From Pararoseomonas baculiformis (GTDB lineage Bacteria; Pseudomonadota; Alphaproteobacteria; Acetobacterales; Acetobacteraceae): a stretch of DNA of 64,000 bases. Location: the NCBI RefSeq assembly GCF_017813395.1, contig NZ_JAGIZB010000005.1:62001-126000 (forward strand), in the 5' to 3' direction. A program made the position numbers and the translations under genes. The notes beneath the pieces were generated by a model. It had not been told where the DNA came from and searched no databases. It worked only from the letters and a program-made list of their open reading frames with translations. Positions 53,991-63,320 of the stretch are shown here, in pieces (within the stretch, counting starts at the first letter, position 1; each line of letters starts with the position of its first letter).

Positions 53991-54787
53991 GCGCGCCCGC
54001 CCTCACCGTGTCCGGCCTGCGCGTCGCCTATGGGCGCAAGGTGATCGTCAACGACCTGAGCCTGCCGCCCCTGCTGCCCGGCACGCTCACGGCCCTGGTC
54101 GGACCGAACGCGGCGGGCAAGTCCACCCTGCTGCGCGGAATCGCCGGGCTGGTTCCCGGCACGCGCGGCCAGGTGCGGCTGGGGGAACGCGACCTCCTGC
54201 GCATGTCCATCCCCGAGCGCGCGCAGCACCTGGCCTACATGCCACAGGGCCTGCCGGGCGGCGTGGCGCTGACCGTGATGGAGACGCTGGTGGGCGCGCT
54301 GCGCGCCGTGCCGACGGCCCTTGCTCCGGATGGCGCCAGCGCGGCGGCCCATGCCATCCGCGTGCTGGAACGGCTGGGCATCGCGCATCTGGCGCTCCGC
54401 ACGCTGGACCGTCTCTCGGGCGGCCAGCGGCAGCTTGTCGGGCTGGCCCAGGCCCTGGCGCGGGAGCCCTCCGTGGTGATGCTGGACGAGCCGACCAGCG
54501 CGCTGGACCTCCGCCACCAGGTTTCCGTCATGGCCCTGGTGCGTGAAACGGTGCTGCGCAGCGGGCTGGTGGGCGTGGTCGTCCTGCATGACCTCGCCCT
54601 GGCCGCCCGCTTCGCCGACCGGCTGGTGGCCCTGAGCGAGGGCGCGGTGCAGGCGGACGGGACGCCCGCGGAGACGCTGACGCCCGATCTCCTCGCCCGC
54701 GTCTACGAGGTGGAGGCAAGGGTGGAGCGCTGTTCCCAGGGCCATCTGCTGGTGCTGGCGGATTCACCCATCCGGGGCGCCGCGTAG
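53987..54787 (+). CDS. Iron-siderophore ABC transporter ATP-binding protein
   Basis: Cytosolic ATPase of the FecE/FhuC/BtuD group, 266 aa: Walker A GPNAAGKS, signature LSGGQRQLVGLA, Walker [13 protein letters not shown], switch His in VLHDLALAARF. It completes the importer with the permease upstream, whose stop it overlaps (ATGA). It is convergent with the heme oxygenase gene, with only seven bases between the stops and no room for a separate terminator. Confidence 0.95.
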   Translation: MSAPALTVSGLRVAYGRKVIVNDLSLPPLLPGTLTALVGPNAAGKSTLLRGIAGLVPGTRGQVRLGERDLLRMSIPERAQHLAYMPQGLPGGVALTVMETLVGALRAVPTALAPDGASAAAHAIRVLERLGIAHLALRTLDRLSGGQRQLVGLAQALAREPSVVMLDEPTSALDLRHQVSVMALVRETVLRSGLVGVVVLHDLALAARFADRLVALSEGAVQADGTPAETLTPDLLARVYEVEARVERCSQGHLLVLADSPIRGAA

Positions 54788-54794
54788 CGCGCCC

Positions 54795-55352
54795 TCAGGC
54801 CGGGCGCAGCATCCAGTCGGCGAGGGCCGCGAAGGTGGCCTTCGCGCCGCGCAGCACGCCGGAGGCGTCCGGCTCTGCCTCCAGCCGCTGCAGGAAAGCG
54901 CGCCACATCGCGCCCGTGGCGTCGCCATAGCCTGCAAAGTAGGAGCGGCCGCCCTCCCCCGGCAGGCCGAGCCTGTCGAGCGCCTTGAGGATCACCCGCC
55001 CGCCCAGGGTCGATCCTTCCATGACATAGAGGGAACCCATCGCCTCGGCACGCCCATGCAGGGCCGGCGGAGGGCAGGCCGGGAGGGATCTGGCCTCCAG
55101 GCCGAGGGTATGAAGGTCGTCCCGCAACAGGTGAAGCCGGCGGCGGGGGGCCAGGAAGGTCTCGTCCGAAAGCTCCGCCGCCACCCGCGGCTCCCAGCCT
55201 GCCCAGAAGCCGTAGAAGCGCGCCAGCACCTCGCGGTAGCGCTCCAGCGTCAGGCCGGGATCGGCCAGGCGCAGCCCGTCCTCCAGCCGGTCATGATCGA
55301 TCCGCGTCCCGGCGCGGAGCCGGTCGCGGATGGAGAGGGTTTCGGCCTCCAT
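54795..55352 (-). CDS. bphO: Biliverdin-producing heme oxygenase BphO
   Basis: Opens heme to biliverdin IX-alpha, CO and iron; the biliverdin loads the adjoining phytochrome. The 185-aa product has the proximal heme-ligand His at about position 20 (RIDHDRLE) and the distal-helix GSLYVMEGSTLGGRVI. The start ATG overlaps the phytochrome stop (TGATG), so translation is coupled, as in other bphP-bphO pairs. Heme-iron recycling is a secondary possibility, as iron genes are next door. Confidence 0.93.
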   Translation of the reverse strand: MEAETLSIRDRLRAGTRIDHDRLEDGLRLADPGLTLERYREVLARFYGFWAGWEPRVAAELSDETFLAPRRRLHLLRDDLHTLGLEARSLPACPPPALHGRAEAMGSLYVMEGSTLGGRVILKALDRLGLPGEGGRSYFAGYGDATGAMWRAFLQRLEAEPDASGVLRGAKATFAALADWMLRPA

Positions 55353-58102
55353 CAGAGCATCGCCCGGATCCGGGTGGCCAGCACATCCATCGCGAAGGGC
55401 TTGGTCATCACCTGCATCCCCGGTTCCAACAGGCCGTTGCCGACGGCCGCGTTCTCCGCGTAGCCCGTGATGAACAGCACCTTCAGGCCCTGCCGAATCT
55501 CCCGCACCGCATCGGCCAGCTGGCGGCCATTCATCCCGCCGGGCAGGCCCACATCCGTGATCATCAGGTCGATCCGGCGCATGTTCCCGATGGCGCGGAG
55601 GGCCTGGGCCGCATCGGCCACCTCGACCACGCCGTAGCCGAGGTCGCGCAGCACCTCGCCCACCAGCATGCGCACCACGGGCTCGTCATCCACCACCAGC
55701 ACCGTGCCGCCTTCCGGCGCCGTGGCCGGCGGCACCGCTTCCGCATCGGCCCCATCCGGCGCCGCATCCTCCATGGAACGCGGAAGATAGAGGCGCAGCA
55801 CGGTTCCCTGCCCCGGCTCCGAATAGATCCGGACATAGCCGTTGGACTGCTTGGCGAAGCCATAGACCATAGAGAGGCCCAGCCCGGTTCCCTGGCCCAG
55901 CGGCTTGGTGGTGAAGAAGGGATCGAAGGCGCGCGCGATCACCTCCGGCGGCATGCCGGTGCCCGTGTCGGTGACGGAGATCGAGACATACTGCCCAGGC
56001 TCCAGGTCGTGGTGACGCTGCGCATAGGCCTCGTCCAGCCGCGCATTCGCCGCCTCGATGGTCAGGCGCCCACCATCGGGCATGGCATCCCGCGCGTTGA
56101 TGGAGAGGTTGAGCAGCGCGTTCTCGAGCTGGTTGGCATCGCAATGCACCGTCCAGAGGCCGCCCGCCATCACCGTTTCCACCTGGATGGACGGACCCAC
56201 CGTGCGGCGGATCAGCTCCTCCATCGAGGCGATAAGGCGATTCACGTCGGTCGGGCGCGGGTCCAGCGTCTGCCGGCGCGAGAAGGCAAGCAGCCGGTGC
56301 GTCAGTGCGGCCGCCCGGTTCGCCGAGGCCGTGGCAGCCTCGATATAGCGGTCCAGCTCCGTCACGCGGCCCTGGGCCATGCGGCTTCGCATCAATTCCA
56401 GGCTGCCCACGATCCCGGCGAGCAGGTTGTTGAAGTCATGCGCGATCCCGCCCGTGAGCTGGCCGACCGCCTCCATCTTCTGGCTCTGGCGCAGCCGGTC
56501 GTTCAGCTCGGCGATGCGGCTGAGGCTGCGGATGACCACCTCGGTGATGGCATGGCGCAGCGTGGCCGCCATCTCCAGCTCCCAGTCGGCCCAGGCGCGG
56601 GCATAGCCGAGCCGCTCCTCCACCCAGCGCTCGAAGGACTGGCGCGGCAGGATGGAGCCGCCCTCCGGAACCATGGGCCTGTGCGGATTGCCGCCCCAGC
56701 TCACGAGATGCGGCTCCTCCGGCCGGAACCAGAGGATCATGTCCGCCCGGTCGGCCGCCAGGAAAACGGCCAGCACGCCGCTCGCGACCGGCGCATGCAC
56801 CCAATCCGGGAACGCCGCGGAGAGATGATCCGTGTGGAAGATCTCGTCGTCGCCGCGGGCGCGAAGCCAGTCGGCGAGGCTCAGGATATCGGCCTCCGGC
56901 GGTGCGGACCCCAGGCGCTCCACCATGCTGGAGCGTACCACCGCCGCCCCGACGCAACCGAAGAGCGAGGCGATGGTGACCGAGCCGGCGGTCAGCGCCG
57001 AGGTGACGTCATCCGCCTCCGCCATATGGGCCAGGAGCTCGGCCAGGCGGTGGGAGTCTGCGCGCCGGGCCTCGTCCACGCCGCGCTGCTCGGCGCCGCC
57101 GACGCGAAGGGCAAAGGCGTCCGTCAGGGCCGCCGCCGCGGCCCGCTGCCCGGGCGATGGCCGGTGGGGACGGCGGTGATGGCAGACCATCAGCCCCCAG
57201 AGCTGTCCCTCATGCAGGATGGAGAGGGACATGGAGCCGTCCACCCCCATGTTGCGGTGATACTGGAGATGAACCGGCGACAGGCTGCGGAGGCGGGAAA
57301 AGGAGAGGTCGATCGGCCGCTCCGGCATGCCGGGCGCCTCCCATCCGGCATCCCTGTGCAGCGCCACCGGCACGGCATCGCGCGAGGGAACCCAGCGGAT
57401 CAGGCTGCGGCGGTACAGTTCCCGCGCCTGGGCGGGGATGTCGGAGGCCGGGAAATGCAGCCCGTCCAGTGACTGCGCCCAGTCCTCCACCTTGTCCTCG
57501 GCCAGGGTCTGGCCGTGCCAGTCCCGGTCGAAGCGGTAGATGAGAACCCGCTCATAGCCGGTGAGATGCCGGATCCCGGCCACGGCCACGCGCGCCAGCT
57601 CCTCCAGCCGGCCATCGGCGGCCCTGAGCCGGGCAATCTCCCGCTGCAGGGCGCGGCTGGCGGCCAGTGCCTCCGTCTCGTCGCGCGGCTCGACCGGCTC
57701 CAGCTCGATCAGCACCATGCCGTCCTGGCTGTGCACCGCCACTTCGAAGGCTCCGGCCGCGAGGACGATATCGGTTTCCCAGGGGGCCTCCCCCGGGATA
57801 TCGCCCGTTCCCGCCTGCATCCGCAGCGATGCCGCGAACTCCCCGCCCAGTATCCCGGCCACATGCATGCCGAGCAGGGTGTTGGAGGAGATTCCGCCGG
57901 CCAGCAGGCCGGCATTCTCGCTGGCCGCGACGACCCGGAGGCCGTCGGACGGGTCCGCGACCAGAAGCACGCCATGGGGCTGGATGCTGCCGGGGATGTG
58001 GATCGGTTCCAGCGCGCAGAGCGAATCCGCGGTATCCGGAAGCAGGGCGGGAGTCTTTGCGGCAAGCCCACGCGGTGGCGGGGAGCGGAAGGTGGCGCTC
58101 AT
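55352..58102 (-). CDS. bphP: Bacteriophytochrome hybrid histidine kinase
   Basis: Red/far-red light sensor with biliverdin chromophore. Domain order: PAS with the chromophore Cys (about residue 29, in SLCALEPIHIPGSIQPHG), GAF with PASDIP (about 218-223) and YHRNMG, PHY with the tongue motif LPRQSF (about 485-490), HisKA with GGIAHDFNN (phospho-His near 555), HATPase with NLSINARDAMP, DTGTGM and GQGTGLGLSMV, and a C-terminal receiver with VVDDEP, the phospho-Asp in MITDVGLPGG and TKPF. The receiver at the C-terminus makes it a hybrid kinase. The ATG at 58102 is used; a GTG at 58114 adds four residues. It is first of a two-gene operon with bphO. Confidence 0.95.
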   Translation of the reverse strand: MSATFRSPPPRGLAAKTPALLPDTADSLCALEPIHIPGSIQPHGVLLVADPSDGLRVVAASENAGLLAGGISSNTLLGMHVAGILGGEFAASLRMQAGTGDIPGEAPWETDIVLAAGAFEVAVHSQDGMVLIELEPVEPRDETEALAASRALQREIARLRAADGRLEELARVAVAGIRHLTGYERVLIYRFDRDWHGQTLAEDKVEDWAQSLDGLHFPASDIPAQARELYRRSLIRWVPSRDAVPVALHRDAGWEAPGMPERPIDLSFSRLRSLSPVHLQYHRNMGVDGSMSLSILHEGQLWGLMVCHHRRPHRPSPGQRAAAAALTDAFALRVGGAEQRGVDEARRADSHRLAELLAHMAEADDVTSALTAGSVTIASLFGCVGAAVVRSSMVERLGSAPPEADILSLADWLRARGDDEIFHTDHLSAAFPDWVHAPVASGVLAVFLAADRADMILWFRPEEPHLVSWGGNPHRPMVPEGGSILPRQSFERWVEERLGYARAWADWELEMAATLRHAITEVVIRSLSRIAELNDRLRQSQKMEAVGQLTGGIAHDFNNLLAGIVGSLELMRSRMAQGRVTELDRYIEAATASANRAAALTHRLLAFSRRQTLDPRPTDVNRLIASMEELIRRTVGPSIQVETVMAGGLWTVHCDANQLENALLNLSINARDAMPDGGRLTIEAANARLDEAYAQRHHDLEPGQYVSISVTDTGTGMPPEVIARAFDPFFTTKPLGQGTGLGLSMVYGFAKQSNGYVRIYSEPGQGTVLRLYLPRSMEDAAPDGADAEAVPPATAPEGGTVLVVDDEPVVRMLVGEVLRDLGYGVVEVADAAQALRAIGNMRRIDLMITDVGLPGGMNGRQLADAVREIRQGLKVLFITGYAENAAVGNGLLEPGMQVMTKPFAMDVLATRIRAML

Positions 58103-58354
58103 CCCGGCTGGCACGCGCCCCGAAGGAATCCGCCCGTGGATGATCCCCGGCCTTGCGCCGGCCCGCGGATGGCACGCCTGTCCAGGATAGAGCCAGGCCT
58201 TTCGGTCGCCCTCATGCGCTGTGTCGCCGCCTCAAGGACAGGCCCTGCCATCTGGCGGCATGGTGTGCGTTTCCAGGCTTGCGGCGGGATGGAAGCATGA
58301 AGGCGCCCCGGTGTCGTGCCGTGAGCCCCGCAAACCCGCGGGCCTCAACCATGC

Positions 58355-60526
58355 TCACCGCACCCCGCGATTGCCCGCAACCAGCCGGGCGATTTCGTCC
58401 ACCCCCATGAAGCGCGGCGCGCTGCCGGCTGCCAGCGCGTCCAGGCTCGGCGAGGGAAGGCCCAGGCGGCTGGCATAGATCCAGGAATAGGCCAGCACGC
58501 GCTGCACATAGGCCCTCGTCTCGTTGAAGGGGATGCTCTCGATGAACAGGAACGGATCATCCCGGTGCCGGTTGGCGGGCATCCATCGAGAAAGATTCCC
58601 CGGCCCCGCATTGTAGGCGGCGAGCAGCCGGATCAGGTCGCCCTTCACATTCTCCTGGCCGGCGAGGTGAAGCAGGTAGCGCTGGCCAAGTTCGAGGCTG
58701 TAGCCAGGATTGTGCAGCCGGCGCAGCCCGCCGCCCTCGCGCAGGTTGGAATCCCCGGTGATGTAGGCGGCGGTGGCCGGCATCACCTGCATCAGCCCGC
58801 GCGCGCCGGCCGGCGAAACCGCGTCCGGATCGAAATTCGATTCCTGCCGCGCCAGCCCGTAGATGAGCGCTGGATCCGCGCGCCAGCCACCCTGCGGTTC
58901 CAGCCGCGGCACGGGGAAGCGCGCATAGTCACGCGGGCGCCCATCGGCCGCCTGCGCCTGGGAGGCGAGCATCGTCGCCAGTTCCGTCATCCCCGCGCCG
59001 GTGGCGGCGGCGAGCATGGCGCGCGCCAGGGCGGGGTTGCCGCCGGCCACGGACCAGAGGCGGCGCAGCTCCGCCTCCGCGCGGGCCTTCTGCCCGATCT
59101 GGATCAGGGCCAGGGCGCGCCAGCCCCCGGCGGTTTCCGCCAGGGCAGCCCCTTCCGCCTCGCCGGCCACCTCGCCTTCCCAGGCGAAGCCGGGCGGCAG
59201 CCCAAGGGCACGGCGCGCGACAAGGCCGTAGAAGGTGCGCGGCTCCTGCGCGGCCTGCAGCATCCAGGGGACATAGGCCTGGGGGCGCCGGGCGCGGACG
59301 GCCGCGCGTGCGGTCCAGAAGGCCGCCGCCGCGCGCATCACGGCCGGAGCGGTCTCCGCGCGGGCCGCGCGCTCGAAATAGGGCAGCGCGGTCTCGTACT
59401 GGCCGAGGCCCCAGGCAGAGAGGCCCGCCAGGTAGCTGGCCTGGGCGGGCGCCGCGGCAGAGCGCGCCGCCATGGAAGCTAGGCGGAAGGCATCCGCGTC
59501 GCGCCCGGCGGTGAAGAGCGAGAGCGCCATATCGGTCTGCAGCGCGGCCGCATAGGCCGGGGTCATGCCGCGCGTGCTGGCGATATGACGCAGTGCGTCC
59601 TGCACGTCGCCGCGGGCGGCCATCTCGGCCACGGTGCGGTCCAGCGCGGGGTTGCGGGTGATCGGCCGGGCTGCCGCGGCCGCCGGCTCGCGCTCCTCGG
59701 GCGGCACCTCCTGGCCAGGGGCCGGGACCTCCTCGGCAAGCGCGGTGCCGGGAAGGGGTGGGGGCGTCGCGTCACGCGGCAGGCGCGCGACCAGCATGGC
59801 GTGCAGCCGCGTGGCGTCCGGGTGATCGGAATGATCCGAGAGCCAGGCGCGCAGCTCGGCGGCGGTGGGCTCGATGCCGCCAAGGCGCCAGCGATCGGCG
59901 AGGACATGGCCGATCAGGCGCCGGTCATCCAGCCGCTCGGATTCACGGATGGCCTGCGCCACCTGGCCCCGCGCCTGCAGATCGAAGATGCGGCGCAGCC
60001 GGGCCGCATCCGAGGGCGCGAGAGGCTGGGGCAGGCCAGGCGCCGTCGGCGCGGCGACCCCGGCCAGGGGCGTGCGGGCGAAGGAGAGGGCAATCTCCTG
60101 CGGCGTATGCAGTTCCGCCAGCCGCGTGGAGGGCAGGCGCGACGGGGCGATCCGCTCCGGCACCGGGGAAGGCCGGGCCATGACCTGCCGCGGCTTGCTG
60201 CGGATTGCCTGCCGTGGCGTCGCCTTCGCCTGGTTGGCCAGCCTGCGCGCGGGGCCGGGGCGCAGGACGGTCCCCTGGGGCGCCAGGCGCCTCGGTGTGG
60301 CACGCGCATTCGCTCTCGCCGGAGCGTTGGCGTTGCGGGCCGGGGCGCCTCGCTGTGATGAATCGCGCGGCAGGACCTGCTCGCGCCGGGTCTGGCTCTC
60401 CTGTGCGCGCTGTGGTGCGGCCTGGGCGGCCGGACCGCAAAGGGCCATGGCCAGCAACAGGATCACCCGCGTCACGCGCACTCGCCGGGGGGGACGGCGA
60501 CCGAGCCCGGGGGGGGAAGCTCGCAT
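58355..60526 (-). CDS. Soluble lytic murein transglycosylase (Slt family)
   Basis: Periplasmic enzyme that cleaves peptidoglycan to anhydromuropeptides. A basic N-terminus and hydrophobic run ending GPAAQAA form the signal; next comes a Gln/Arg/Pro-rich disordered part of about 130 aa, an alpha-helical superhelix with repeat-like segments, and a C-terminal SLT domain with LARQESNFDPDAVSPAGARGLMQVMPATA (catalytic Glu in QES) and LAAYNAGPGNLSRW. The start is uncertain: 60526 gives a normal signal peptide, while ATGs at 60553 and 60625 have no ribosome site either. The product is 723 aa from 60526. Confidence 0.92.
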   Translation of the reverse strand: MRASPPGLGRRPPRRVRVTRVILLLAMALCGPAAQAAPQRAQESQTRREQVLPRDSSQRGAPARNANAPARANARATPRRLAPQGTVLRPGPARRLANQAKATPRQAIRSKPRQVMARPSPVPERIAPSRLPSTRLAELHTPQEIALSFARTPLAGVAAPTAPGLPQPLAPSDAARLRRIFDLQARGQVAQAIRESERLDDRRLIGHVLADRWRLGGIEPTAAELRAWLSDHSDHPDATRLHAMLVARLPRDATPPPLPGTALAEEVPAPGQEVPPEEREPAAAAARPITRNPALDRTVAEMAARGDVQDALRHIASTRGMTPAYAAALQTDMALSLFTAGRDADAFRLASMAARSAAAPAQASYLAGLSAWGLGQYETALPYFERAARAETAPAVMRAAAAFWTARAAVRARRPQAYVPWMLQAAQEPRTFYGLVARRALGLPPGFAWEGEVAGEAEGAALAETAGGWRALALIQIGQKARAEAELRRLWSVAGGNPALARAMLAAATGAGMTELATMLASQAQAADGRPRDYARFPVPRLEPQGGWRADPALIYGLARQESNFDPDAVSPAGARGLMQVMPATAAYITGDSNLREGGGLRRLHNPGYSLELGQRYLLHLAGQENVKGDLIRLLAAYNAGPGNLSRWMPANRHRDDPFLFIESIPFNETRAYVQRVLAYSWIYASRLGLPSPSLDALAAGSAPRFMGVDEIARLVAGNRGVR

Positions 60527-60640
60527 GGGGCGCAGCGTTAGGACCTTGTTCATGAGCGAGCAAGCCGCGAGCGCGTGATCGAATTTCACGATATCGTCTA
60601 GAATCAGAGACTTAGCCTCAATCAACCATTCACGTTCCGT

Positions 60641-61468
60641 TCATGCGGCGTCGGGACGGGCATCCAGGGCGCGCCGCAGGAGGCGCAGATCCGCCCAGGC
60701 ATCACGCTTCCCCGCGGGCTGGCGGAGCAGATAGGCCGGATGCAGCGTGGCCAGGGTTGGCACCGGCCCGAGGCCCGGCACATCCAGCGAATGCCAGCGC
60801 CCGCGGAGGCGGGTGATCCCCTCGTTGCGGCGAAGCAGCGCCTTGGCCGCCGTGCCGCCGAGCAGGACGATGTGGCGCGGCCGGACCAGGGCGAGGTGGC
60901 GCAGCACGAAGGGCGTAAAAAGGTTCATCTCCGCATCCGTGGGGGTGCGGTTCCCCGGCGGGCGCCAGGGCAGGATGTTGGTCAGGTAGGCATTCCGGCT
61001 GCGCTCGATGCCGATGCTGGCCAGCATCCGGTCCAGCAGCTTGCCCGAGACGCCGACGAAGGGCTTGCCCTGCCGGTCCTCATCCGCGCCCGGCGCCTCG
61101 CCTACCAGCACCAGGCCGGCATCGGGCACGCCATCGGACAGGACAAGGTTGCCCGCCGTCTCGCGCAGCGGGTGGTTCAGGGCGGCCAGGGCTTCCCGCA
61201 GCGCCTCGATGCTGTCCGCCGAGGCCGCCAGTTCCCCGGCGCGCGTGGCGGCCGGGGCGAAGGCGGCGGCCGGCGTGGACGGCATGGGCGCCGGTCGCTG
61301 GGATGGGGGGGTGGGCGGCGCCGGAGCGGGCATGCCGGCTGCCGGCGGCTGCTCCCGCGGGCGGGTGCGGTCCAGCGGCGCCTCGTCCAGTGCCTCATCG
61401 GCACCCCAGGCGATCTGCAGTTCCAGCGCGGCGAGGAGGGCCGCGGTCTCGGCCTGATCCAGATCCAT
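60641..61468 (-). CDS. Uracil-DNA glycosylase family 4-like protein lacking cysteines
   Basis: Base-excision repair enzyme of the UDG superfamily (family 4/5 type). Motif 1 is [28 protein letters not shown], the segment [19 protein letters not shown] (here [19 protein letters not shown]) follows, and motif 2 is [11 protein letters not shown] disordered Pro/Ala-rich N-terminal arm of about 80 aa precedes the catalytic domain. The protein contains no cysteine at all, so it cannot carry the 4Fe-4S cluster typical of family 4; the usual Cys-Pro-Leu site reads NHPLRET. The ATG at 61468 (275 aa) is used; the longer open frame above it crosses the divergent gene. Confidence 0.85.
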   Translation of the reverse strand: MDLDQAETAALLAALELQIAWGADEALDEAPLDRTRPREQPPAAGMPAPAPPTPPSQRPAPMPSTPAAAFAPAATRAGELAASADSIEALREALAALNHPLRETAGNLVLSDGVPDAGLVLVGEAPGADEDRQGKPFVGVSGKLLDRMLASIGIERSRNAYLTNILPWRPPGNRTPTDAEMNLFTPFVLRHLALVRPRHIVLLGGTAAKALLRRNEGITRLRGRWHSLDVPGLGPVPTLATLHPAYLLRQPAGKRDAWADLRLLRRALDARPDAA

Positions 61469-61580
61469 GGGAAGGGTATCGCTCCCGGGCGGCGCCTCGC
61501 GCAATGGCCGGGATGTGGATAGCGGGTTACGCGAAGGAGAAGGCGGAGCTAAATCCCCTGTCGCATCAGGAGGAGAGCCC

Positions 61581-63275
61581 GTGTCCGAACGCGAGAGCAT
61601 GGAATTCGACGTGCTGGTGGTCGGTGGCGGCCCCGCCGGGCTGGCGACCGCCATCCGCCTGAAGCAGGTTTCCCCGGAAACCAGCGTCTGCCTCGTCGAG
61701 AAGGGGTCCGAGATCGGCGCCCATACCCTCTCCGGCGCGGTGCTGGAGCCCCGGGCGCTGGACGAGCTGTTCCCGGACTGGCGCGACGACCCGCCCGCCC
61801 TGGCGACCCCGGCCGGCGACGACCGCTTCATGTATCTGACGGCAAAGCGGGCCTTCAAGCTGCCCACCCCGCCGGCCATGAACAACCACGGGAACTACGT
61901 GGTCTCCCTGGGCAATGTGTGCCGCTGGCTCGGCGCCAAGGCCGAGGAGCTCGGCGTCGAGATCTATCCGGGCTTCGCCGCCTCCGACCTCGTGGTCGAG
62001 GATGGCGTGGTGAAGGGCGTGGTGGCCGGTGTCATGGGCATCACGCGCGAGGGCGAGGAAGGGCCGGACTTCCAGCCCGGCATGGAGCTGCGCGCGACCT
62101 ACACCGTGTTCGCGGAGGGCTGCCGGGGTTCGCTGACCAAGCGGCTGTTCGAGATGTACGACCTGCGGAAGGACTGCCAGCCGCAGACCTTCGGCATCGG
62201 TATCAAGGAGCTCTGGGAAATCCCGAAGGAGAAGCACACGCCGGGCCTGGTGTGGCACTCCACGGGCTGGCCGCTGAAGAGCGACACCTATGGTGGCTCC
62301 TGGCTCTACATGCTGGGGGAGAACCTTGTCTCCATCGGCTTCGTGGTCGGGCTGGACTATCCCAATCCCTGGCTTTCGCCCTTCGACGAGTTCCAGCGCT
62401 TCAAGACCCATCCCGAGGTGCGGAAGTTCCTGGAGGGCGGCAAGCGCATCTCCTATGGCGCGCGCGCGCTGAACGAGGGCGGGATGCAGTCCGTGCCCCG
62501 CCTGGTCTTCCCGGGCGGCATGCTGGTGGGCGACACGGCCGGCTTCCTGAACGTGCCGAAGATCAAGGGCACGCACACCGCCATGAAGAGCGGCATGGTG
62601 GCGGCCGAGGCAATCGCCGCCGTGATCGGCCAGGAAGCGCGGCCGGAGGTGCTGGAGAGCTACCCCGAGGCCATCCGCCAGTCCTGGGTGTGGGATGAGC
62701 TGCATTCCGTCCGCAACATCCGCCCGGGCTTCTCGAAGTTCGGCTTCTTCGGCGGCATGGCCGCGGCGGCGCTCGACACCTATGTCTTCCGTGGCAAGGC
62801 GCCCTGGACCTGGGTGCACCATGCGGACCACGAGACGCTGAAGCCGGCCGACAAGATGGAGCGGATCGTCTATCCCAAGCCGGACGGGGTGCTGACCTTC
62901 GACCGCCTCTCCTCCGTGTTCCTCTCGAACACCAACCATGAGGAGAACCAGCCTGCGCACCTCGTGCTGAAGGATCCGGGCCGCTGGAAGGGCGTGAACT
63001 GGGACCAGTTCCGCAGCCCGGAGAGCCGCTACTGCCCCGCCGCCGTCTATGAGGCTGTGGGACCGGAAGCCGAGCGGGAGCTGAAGGGCACGCCCGATCC
63101 GGAAGCCACCGGAGAGGGCGCGCAGGTGGAAGCGGGGGATGCCGGGGCGCGCCTGGTGATCAACGCGCAGAACTGCGTGCACTGCAAGACCTGCGACATC
63201 AAGGACCCGACGCAGAACATTGACTGGCGCACGCCCGAGGGCGGCGGCGGGCCGAACTATATCGGCGGGATGTAG
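61581..63275 (+). CDS. Electron transfer flavoprotein-ubiquinone oxidoreductase
   Basis: Membrane-associated enzyme that passes electrons from ETF (fatty and amino-acid dehydrogenases) to ubiquinone. An FAD Rossmann motif [17 protein letters not shown] stands near residue 12, followed by [22 protein letters not shown] and [15 protein letters not shown]; the C-terminal ferredoxin-like part holds the 4Fe-4S ligands (RYCPAAVYE and [16 protein letters not shown]). The start is GTG 61581 with a perfect AGGAGGAG site at 61568-61575; an ATG at 61599 is the alternative. The product is 564 aa. It would supply quinol to the ACIII-caa3 branch at 17-28 kb. Confidence 0.96.
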   Translation: MSERESMEFDVLVVGGGPAGLATAIRLKQVSPETSVCLVEKGSEIGAHTLSGAVLEPRALDELFPDWRDDPPALATPAGDDRFMYLTAKRAFKLPTPPAMNNHGNYVVSLGNVCRWLGAKAEELGVEIYPGFAASDLVVEDGVVKGVVAGVMGITREGEEGPDFQPGMELRATYTVFAEGCRGSLTKRLFEMYDLRKDCQPQTFGIGIKELWEIPKEKHTPGLVWHSTGWPLKSDTYGGSWLYMLGENLVSIGFVVGLDYPNPWLSPFDEFQRFKTHPEVRKFLEGGKRISYGARALNEGGMQSVPRLVFPGGMLVGDTAGFLNVPKIKGTHTAMKSGMVAAEAIAAVIGQEARPEVLESYPEAIRQSWVWDELHSVRNIRPGFSKFGFFGGMAAAALDTYVFRGKAPWTWVHHADHETLKPADKMERIVYPKPDGVLTFDRLSSVFLSNTNHEENQPAHLVLKDPGRWKGVNWDQFRSPESRYCPAAVYEAVGPEAERELKGTPDPEATGEGAQVEAGDAGARLVINAQNCVHCKTCDIKDPTQNIDWRTPEGGGGPNYIGGM

Positions 63276-63280
63276 GCCGG

Positions 63281-63308
63281 AGGGCCGGTGGAGTTCTCCA
63301 CCGGCCCT
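63281..63308. terminator. Terminator between convergent ETF-QO and receptor genes
   Basis: Perfect 12-bp stem AGGGCCGGTGGA (63281-63292) with TCCACCGGCCCT (63297-63308) and GTTC loop, then TCCCTTTTCC on the plus strand. It ends the ETF-QO transcript; on the minus strand there is no T run. Confidence 0.8.
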
Positions 63309-63320
63309 TCCCTTTTCCGG

